Shown in pieces: positions 57,084-64,000 of a stretch of DNA of 64,000 bases. Each line of letters begins with the position of its first letter. Position 1 is the first letter of the stretch. The stretch covers positions 55,196,063-55,260,062 of the forward strand of contig CM057233.1 in assembly GCA_029891385.1 (NCBI GenBank), written 5' to 3'. Under the pieces are notes generated by a model. It did no database searches, was not told the DNA's origin, and was given only the letters and a program-made list of their open reading frames with translations. The position numbers were made by a program, and so were the translations under genes. The DNA comes from Erythroxylum novogranatense. Its lineage: Eukaryota; Streptophyta; Magnoliopsida; Malpighiales; Erythroxylaceae.

Positions 57084-58502
57084 TGTTGGATCGCATAAGG
57101 TCTAAGTATTACAGTACACTGCGGAAAAACCATACAACAACATGATGTATAATCGAAAATACCAAGGATGTACGAAAATACCTTGTGTTAATGAATAGGT
57201 TGCTTCTTTTTCAGATTCCAAGACACTGCAATCGCGAATGCCCTCTACTGGTATCCACAAGAGTATGCACGATCCGGGCTGCGGTTGTTGTATGCTAGCA
57301 CGTCCTGAAACTCTTCCGAACGCCGCACGATTTTTCTCTCAGATGGCGGCTAGGGTTTCTTGACAATAGAGTCACTTCTTCTAATGAGACCTAAGCTTCT
57401 CCTTTTATAGAGAAACCCTAATCCCATTGAGGCCCCAATAAGTTTCGGCCCATTATATCTTATATAATAGAAGCCTGACAACTTAATTCAATCTAGCCCA
57501 ATAAATATATCTAAATATATTTATTCAATACCTAATAAATTAGGCCTAAGAGAATAAGCCCAGATCACATCACTCTTTGTGTGCGACCCTGTAGGCTCAT
57601 TTGATGTTAGCAATGGGATTGATCACACTTCAAGGCTCATAAGTCATAAGCGGCCTCTAGCAGGACATTATGACTACCCAAATCAAATGAGGATCGATAA
57701 TCCAATTTAACCTGTAACTATGGTTATAAGCTCAGTCCTTTTGTAACACAATATCAAGATTAATCACAAGGCATGGTACATGTCAACCTTTGATTAATCA
57801 TAGTTTCTTGATCCCCAAGTTGACTGATTATAACAAATGACATTGATGACTCTTCATCAATTTATTTGAGCATGGTCATGCATTTCTTCAGTCACACTTG
57901 TCAAGAGGCCCCAAATGATATCTCTCTCATTTAAGAGAGGTACAAATCCCATCTACGTCATTCACATCCCTCCGCATGATTCATTTAGTGTCCAACATAA
58001 GACTATTTGTTATTCGTTAAAAATAACTTAGTCTAATATCAAAACACTAAATTCCTCATGTAGGGAAGCATGATGACTTCAGTCAAAGGACTAAAGTCAA
58101 ACCATATAAAGAATCACTAATGACATGAAACCATGTAGTATTCTTTATGTGGGTCGGTCCAATATATGTTCTCTAACATATATCTATGTTTCGATTTGAT
58201 ATCTCATATCCATGATCAAGAAACGTGATCATCAATCGTAACACATACTAGCCTTTAATTCATTATTGTTCCACCAATAATGATCGACTGTGACGATCTA
58301 GAATAGTGTTATAACGCTTATGGTTTTACTATCAAGTCACATACTTGATGACATAAGTCTAATACTATTCATGGAATGTAAATCACATTACATAAACGAA
58401 ATACATGCATATATAAAGGAATACCTCATAATATATTATTAACAAGTCATAATGTTAATACATGAATCACAAATATCTATTGGCCTAGGCACACTACTAA
58501 CA
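57084..58502 (-). repeat. 3' LTR of copia I
   Basis: 1,419 bp, reading minus from TGTTAGTAGTGTGCC (58,502) to GCGATCCAACA (57,084). Matches 63,224-64,000 closely over the part available. Confidence 0.92.
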
Positions 58503-58514
58503 ATCTCCCACTTG
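58503..58514 (-). promoter_or_regulatory. Polypurine tract of copia I
   Basis: Minus strand CAAGTGGGAGAT, directly before the 3' LTR. Confidence 0.82.
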
Positions 58515-59206
58515 CACTAGGCCTAATCGATTGATATCTAATACCCATAGACCTCGTATGACTCTCATGTTTAGGTCAGGAAGAGGCTTAGTAAGTGGAT
58601 CGGCAATGTTGTCATCTGTGCCCACTTTGCATATCTTCACGTCTCCTCTCCCAATGATCTCTTTAATCAGATGGAAACGTCTGAGTATGTGTTTGGATCT
58701 ATAATGCGAGTTTGGTTCCTTAGCCTCGCTATAGCCCCATTATTATCACAATAAAGGTCTATAGGACTTGCAATGCTAGGAACAACTCCAAGCTCAGTAA
58801 TGAACTTCCTGATCTATATAGCTTCCTTAGCTGCATCCGAGGCAGCAATGTACTCAGCTTCAGTTTTAGAATTAGCAACAGTGTCTTGCTTTGAACTTTC
58901 CAGCTCACTGCACCTCCATTCAAACAGAACACAAACCCTGATTGCGATCTAAAATCATCTATGTCAGACATAAAACCAGCATCAGTGTAACCATTTACAA
59001 CGAGCTCTCCTTCAAGTCCTCCATAGACTAGGAACATATCCTTAGTTCTTCTCAAGTACTTAAGGATATTCTTAATCGCTATCCAAAGGACTCTCACCAT
59101 AATTAGATTGGTATCTACTTGTTATGCTCAAAGAATATGAGACATCCGTCGAGTACATAACATGGCATACATGATAGATCCAATTGCGATGCATATGGAA
59201 TCTTAC
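58515..59206 (-). pseudogene. Copia I RNase H
   Basis: 'IKNILKYLRRTKDMFLVYGG' and 'VVNGYTDAGFMSDIDDFRSQ' lead into 'SGFVFCLNGGAVSWK' (58,759-59,100). A one-base deletion then shifts the frame; the catalytic 'AEYIAASDAAKEA'-like part follows in another frame (about 58,800-58,860), and 'IGPLYCDNNGA'-like sequence near 58,740. Confidence 0.85.
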
Positions 59207-60100
59207 TTATGCGCCAAGCTCTTTACCTAAAGTAGGACAATCCTTCTTAGACATGCTTTGATTCCATGTGACATTGGCAAGAATCCTCTCTTGAATCTTG
59301 CATATTGAACCTTTCAAGATCTTATCTATGTATGTACTCTGACTTAGGCCTATAAGCTTTCTTGATCTATCTCTATAGATCTTAATACCTAAAACATAGG
59401 CAGCCTCACCTAAGTCTTTCAATAAGAAACGTTTCCTTAACTAAATCTTGACACTCTATAAGGTTGGAATATCGTTTCCAATGAGTAGTATGTCATCAAC
59501 ATATAAAACTAAAAAGACAATAGCACTCTCGTTAACCTTTTTGTAAACACAAGGTTCATCTTCATTCTTGATGAATCCAAACTCTTTGACAACTTCATCA
59601 AAACAAAGATTCCAGCTTCTTGATGCTTGCTTCAATCCATAAATGGATCTTTGAAGCTTGCACACCTTTCCTGAATTCTTAGGATGGACAAAACCCTCAG
59701 GCTGTATCATATATATATCCTCAAGTAAGTTTCCATTAAGGAAAGCTGTTTTAACATCCATTTACCATATCTCATAATCATAGTATGCAGCTATGGCAAT
59801 AAGAATTCTAATGGATTTGATCATGACCACTGGAGAAAATGTCTCATCATAATCAATTCCATGAACTTGTCGATAACCTTTAGCAACAAGTCTTGCTTTA
59901 TAAGTGTGCACATTTCCATCCATGTCGAGTTTCTTTTTGAAAACCCATTTGCATCCAATGGTCTTCAAGCCATCAGACGGATCAATCAAAGTCCAAACTT
60001 GATTGTCATACATGGATTGCATCTCTGCTTTCATGGCCTCTAACCATTTAGCAGATTCTGGACTTTCCATAGCTTCTTGATAGGCTGTGGGCTCATTATG
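59207..60100 (-). pseudogene. Copia I reverse transcriptase
   Basis: It starts in the open frame 59,762-60,415 ('WLEAMKAEMQSMYDNQVWTL', 'GCKWVFKKKLDMDGNVHTYK', 'GIDYDETFSPVVMIKS'). A single TAA at 59,762-59,764 stands where the family has Gln before 'MDVKTAFLNG'. The frame then continues through 'IYGLKQASRSWN' and the catalytic 'VLYVDDILLIGND' (59,456-59,761). After a stop at 59,456 it resumes with 'MKDLGEAAYVLGIKIYRDRS'. Confidence 0.88.
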
Positions 60101-60875
60101 ATCGATGAGAATCACATTATCATCATCAGTAATAAGAAATTCATATCTCTCGGGCTCATGACGAATCCTATCAAATCTACGTAGGCCTTGTGTTGTTGAA
60201 GGCTGCTCATCAACAGCTTGTGAGCTCGCTTCAATATCCTTTTCAGGCTCAATGTCATTTTGTGAAACTTGAATTTCTTCAAATTGTACTTTACTCCCAC
60301 TTTTTCCTTTGGAAACAAATTCCTTCTCTAAGAAAAAACCATTTCGAGCAACAAACACTTTGTTCTCTTTTGGGATGTAAAAGTAATATCCTTTAGTTTC
60401 CTTAGGATATCCCACAAAATAACATTTTCAGATTTGGGTGCCAACTTTTCGCAATTGGACGCCTTCACATAAGCCTCACAACCCCAAATCTTTAGAAAGA
60501 TAAATTGGGACGCCTCCAGTCCATATCTCATAAGGTGTCTTTTCTACGACCTTTGAAGGAATACGGTTCAATATGAATGTCATTGTTTCTAAAGCATAGC
60601 CCTAGAAATATTTTGGAAGATCATTGACTCATCATTGATCGAACCATATCTAATAGAGTTCGATTTCTCCTTTCAGAAACACCATTCCATTGAGGAGTTC
60701 CTAGAGGAGTCAATTGTGAAACGATTCCACAATCCTTAAGATAATCATCAAACTCTTGGCTTAAGTATTCACCTCCTCGATCAGATCGAAGGATTTTAAT
60801 TGTTTTGCCAAGCTGATTTTGTACTTCATTCTTATATTCTTTGAACTTTTCAAAAGATTCAAATTTGTGCTTCAT
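60101..60875 (-). pseudogene. Copia I integrase, core remainder and C-terminal part
   Basis: 60,621-60,875 reads 'ILRSDRGGEYLSQEFDDYL' (second Asp) and 'PQWNGVSERRNRTLLDMVRS' (Glu; W replaces the usual H or Q). After frameshifts near 60,600 and 60,530 come 'FIFLKIWGCEAYVKAS' and 'MGYPKETKGYYFYIPKENKV'. The zinc-binding part and the first catalytic Asp are missing (see the next entry). Confidence 0.85.
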
Positions 60876-61667
60876 TTAATAGACATACCCATATCTACTG
60901 AAGTCATCTGAAAAATAATGAAATACAAATAACCTCTCTTTCAGCTCTTTCAAATAGAGTTTGTAGTTCCTTTTCCAATGACTAGGTTCATTGCAGTGAA
61001 AGCAAACTCCCTCCTTGGGTGCCTTAGTCTTAGCTTTGGGCTTGGGCTTGGACTTGGACTTGGGTACTTTACCTTTGTCCTTCGTTGTGCCCTTCTTCTT
61101 GAAAACCTTTCCCTCTTGAACCACAAGAACTTCATTGGTGGTCTTAACCTTTCCCTTTAAGTTATCTTCAGCAGTTTTCAGCATCCCATGCAATTCATCA
61201 ATGGACTTCTCCATATTATGCATGTTGTAGTTAAGAATGAACTGATCATATTCATCAGTCAAAGATGCTAGAATAAGATCAGTTGCCAATTCTTGACTAA
61301 CAGGTGCATCTAATTTCTCAAGATGATGAATGTAACTCTTCATCTTGAGAACATGAGCACTCATGGGTGTGCAAGGAGTCATCTTGCATGAATTCAATGC
61401 CTTAGTGGTTTTAAACCTCTCTTGGCGTGCTTGCTCTTGAAACATAGTTTTCAGTTGAGCAAGCATGTCATAGGCATCCATTCCCTCTAAATCCTTCTGA
61501 AGGTCAGAGATCATTGCGCCTAATATAAGGCATGACACATCCGTATAGTCATTGATATGCTTCGTGTAAGCATCCTTTCGAGCCTTAGGTGCTTTTGCTG
61601 GTGGTTCCTCTGGGATGGGCTCTTCTAAGACATAAAGCTTTCTTTCTTGCTTGAGAACAATTCTCAA
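60876..61667 (-). pseudogene. Copia I gag fused to an integrase fragment
   Basis: A 263-codon open frame. It starts at an ATG in the capsid domain ('MRIVLKQERKLYVLEEPIPE', with part of the usual N-terminus upstream to about 61,755). It continues with 'CLILGAMISDLQKDLEGMDA' and 'FQEQARQERFKTTKALNSCK' and reaches a zinc knuckle 'CFHCNEPSHWKRNY' whose last Cys is Tyr. After 'YLKELKERL' it passes straight into 'SDDFSRYGYVY', a block from the integrase core. Protease, pre-integrase and the start of integrase are therefore deleted. A lost last Cys would weaken RNA binding. Confidence 0.85.
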
Positions 61668-61755
61668 GTTCCTATACCAATCTAGGAAATTTGTTCCATT
61701 AAGCTTTTCTTTCTCTAGGATAGATCACATGGAAAGGTTTGTGGATGGAGTAGCC

Positions 61756-62444
61756 ATAATCTACAAGAATTATGCAATAAGGGTCAACATTCATATATTA
61801 TGAGGTATTAGCTCCCACTCAAATAAATAACCCTCAATTGACGAATGGGAGAAACAAGATCCATATTTCACTAAGTCCTAAGAAAGCTTTGGCTTAACAC
61901 TCAAGACTTAGTTATTTAGGTAGAAAACTCTTTTCAACTACATCACATGTAACTCTTGATGGGTTTATGTTAAAATACATCTTATGTAGTGCATGTATAT
62001 AAAAACCCAATCTTATGCCCTAAGCCCAAAACCGTTTTGATAGCTTAGTCAAGTTTAATCATACTTTACCTATGAATAGCACCATTATTCAAATGCCTTC
62101 CCTAGATGATCCCTACATGCCTTGCTTTGGCAAAAACCCACATAAGGATAAGCTAGAGATAAACATTGGTAAAGATTTATGGAAGGCATATAAACTTGAA
62201 ATTATAAAGAGGGTCGTTATTAGTACATTATGAAGGCTACTAATCCAATTAGTAAGGGTGATTGTACTATGCTATTTCTAATCCTATACTACAACATACT
62301 TGAGTATATATTTATTAGAAGTATAGAATAGTAACTTACACATGAATATAAATATTCAAAAAATATAAATAAATATATGTAACATCACCCAGAATATATA
62401 ACACATAACGAACAAACAAGCGTAAGGGAAGCAGCCCCTTACTG
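61756..62444 (-). other. Leader of copia I before its GTCGAC array
   Basis: Untranslated sequence between the gag start (about 61,755) and the array. AT-rich, no domain or array recognised. Confidence 0.55.
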
Positions 62445-62900
62445 GGCTTGTCAGTCGACTAGAAGATATGATAGTCGACTGGTCGACTTGTGCTAGTCAA
62501 CTGTAAGAGATGATAGTCGACTGGTTGACTTGTGCTAGTCGACTGGAACCAATTTCAGTCGACTGGAACAAACATTTTGCTGAAACACTCATCTCTGCTC
62601 TTCGATCAGTCAATTGGAACACTTCTAGTCGACTGGAAGAGATGATAGTCGACTGAAACCAGTGTCAGTCGACTGGAGCAAACGTTTTTGCTGAAACACT
62701 CATCTCCGCTCTGCGATCAGTCGACTGGAACACTTCTAGTCGACTGGAAGAGATGCTAGTCGACAGGTCGACCTATGCTAGTCGACTGGAACCAATCTCA
62801 GTCGACTGGAACAAACGTTTTTGCTGAAAAACTCATCTCCGCTCTCTGATCAGTTGACTGGAACGCTTCTAGTTGACTGGAAGAGATGCTAGTCGACTGG
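62445..62900 (-). repeat. GTCGAC array with higher-order repeat in the leader of copia I
   Basis: About twenty copies of AGTCGACTGG or one-base variants. They are embedded in a longer repeated segment marked by 'tttgctgaaacactcatctc' at about 62,577, 62,691 and 62,821, giving a higher-order spacing of about 115-130 bases. The motif core is the same palindrome as in D and F, but flanking bases differ (CTGG instead of CTTG). Confidence 0.9.
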
Positions 62901-63210
62901 AGTATCCTTGTCCAACATGGATACTTGTGGTTTCCTATTCCACATCCATGTCTTACATGGTGGGGAAACCCTAGCAGCCACCACTTTTCAGTCAAACCCT
63001 TCATGCTTGTCATATATTCTCATCAGTACCAAGATAATGAACAAATCAGAAAACAACATGCATGAAATAAAAAACACTTTCGTATCACGCAACCAAAACC
63101 GTGAGCACATGTAATCAAAACATGCATATTTTTCATCCCTACAGAATCCAAATCTGTGAAACACATGTAATCAAAACATGTATATATTTTCGATTATACA
63201 GAAGAACCTG
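62901..63210 (-). other. Leader of copia I next to the primer site
   Basis: Non-coding. It contains a direct repeat 'catgtaatcaaaacatg' at about 63,109-63,125 and 63,164-63,180. Confidence 0.6.
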
Positions 63211-63222
63211 GCTCTAATACCA
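63211..63222 (-). promoter_or_regulatory. Primer-binding site of copia I
   Basis: Minus strand TGGTATTAGAGC, one base inside the 5' LTR; one change from the Met-tRNA-type site. Confidence 0.88.
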
Positions 63223-63223
63223 C

Positions 63224-64000
63224 TGTTGGATCGCTTACGGTCTGAGTATTCACAATACACTGTGGAAAAACGATACAACAACATGATGTATAATCGAAAA
63301 TACCAAGGATGTACGAAAATACCTTGTGTTCGTGAATACGTTGCTTCTTTTTCGGATTCCAGGACACTGCAATCGCGAATGCCCTCTACTTGTATCCACA
63401 CGAGTATGCACGATCCAGGCTGCGGCTGTTGTGTGCTAGCACGTCCTGAAACTCTTCCGAATGCCGCACGATTTTTCTCTCAGATGGCGGCTAGGGTTTC
63501 TTGACAATAGAGTCACTTCTTCTAATGAGACCTAAGCTTCTCCTTTTATTGAGAAACCCTAATCCCATTGAGGCCCCAATAAGTTTCGGCCCATTATATC
63601 TTATATAATAGAAGCCTGACAACTTAATTCAATCTAGCCCAATAAATATATCTAAATATATTTATTCAATACCTAATAAATTAGGCCCAAGAGAATAAGC
63701 CGGATCACATCACTCTTTGTGTGCGACCACAGAGGCTCATTTGATGTTGGCAATGGGCTTGATCACACTTCAGGCTCATAAGTCATAAGCGCCTCTAGCG
63801 GGGACATTATGACTACCCAAATCAAATGAGGATCGATAATCCAATTTAACTCAGAATTATGGTTATAAGCTCACCTTTTGTAACACTAATATCAAGATTA
63901 ATCACAAGGCATGGTACATGTCAACCTTTGATTAATCGTAGTTTCTTGATCCCCAAGTTGACTGATTATAACAAATGACATTGATGACTCTTCATCAATT
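63224..64000 (-). repeat. 5' LTR of copia I, incomplete
   Basis: Matches 57,084 onward. About 640 further bases of this LTR should lie beyond the window. Confidence 0.92.

Larger units (their letters stand above)
57084..64000 (-). mobile_element. Copia element I, 5' LTR running off the window
   Basis: 3' LTR 57,084-58,502, RNase H, RT, part of integrase, gag, leader with GTCGAC array, primer site and the first 777 bases (from the internal side) of the 5' LTR. It interrupts CACTA DNA. The TSD cannot be checked because the other flank is outside. Protease and the first part of integrase are deleted. The LTR copies are very similar by eye and the frames are better preserved than in other elements, so this is probably the youngest copia here. 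Confidence 0.9.

Overview
This window looks like nuclear heterochromatin or intergenic DNA from a flowering plant, probably a eudicot. It contains no convincing host gene, rRNA or tRNA. Almost everything can be assigned to LTR retrotransposons (Ty1/copia and Ty3/gypsy) plus one CACTA (En/Spm-type) DNA transposon. Most reading frames are broken by stops and small indels, so nearly all coding calls are pseudogenes.

Left part (1-9,919). A minus-oriented long-LTR fragment is followed by the 3' end of an Athila-like gypsy element (non-coding 3' region, polypurine tract, start of its LTR). Near 2,873 that LTR is joined abruptly to a 5'-truncated Tat-lineage gypsy element. The Tat remnant has RT/RNase H, a second RNase H, integrase, a 64-bp tandem array, an antisense accessory ORF with its own TATA-like site, and a 3' LTR.

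Central part (9,920-53,669). This is a nest whose levels can be read from terminal sequences and target-site duplications (TSDs). Copia element G (+, 9,920-53,669, TSD CATGG) was entered by a gypsy solo LTR H (15,005-52,409, TSD ATGAA/ACGAA). H was entered by copia element E (-, 17,478-51,951, TSD TCTCC). E received four further insertions: a 3.9-kb gypsy solo LTR (19,093-23,013, TTAAG) inside its 3' LTR, copia F (-, 25,501-35,075), copia D (+, 35,151-44,423) and a solo LTR of E's own family (46,717-48,803, GATCT). F and D are related, lie 75 bp apart inside E's integrase and point away from each other, so together they form a roughly 19-kb imperfect inverted repeat.

Right part (53,670-64,000). 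A short unassigned stretch is followed by the left end of a CACTA transposon (54,363 onward). It carries a five-exon transposase-associated gene that is almost intact. The CACTA DNA is interrupted at 57,084 by copia element I (-), which runs off the window. I has lost protease and the start of integrase by deletion.

The most unusual shared signal is in the copia leaders (between primer-binding site and gag). F, D and I each carry dense arrays of a short motif centred on the palindrome GTCGAC, and D also carries such an array just inside both of its LTRs. F and D leaders also share repeated GGGTTTACCC-type palindromes, and E's leader carries a different array of about 50 bp.
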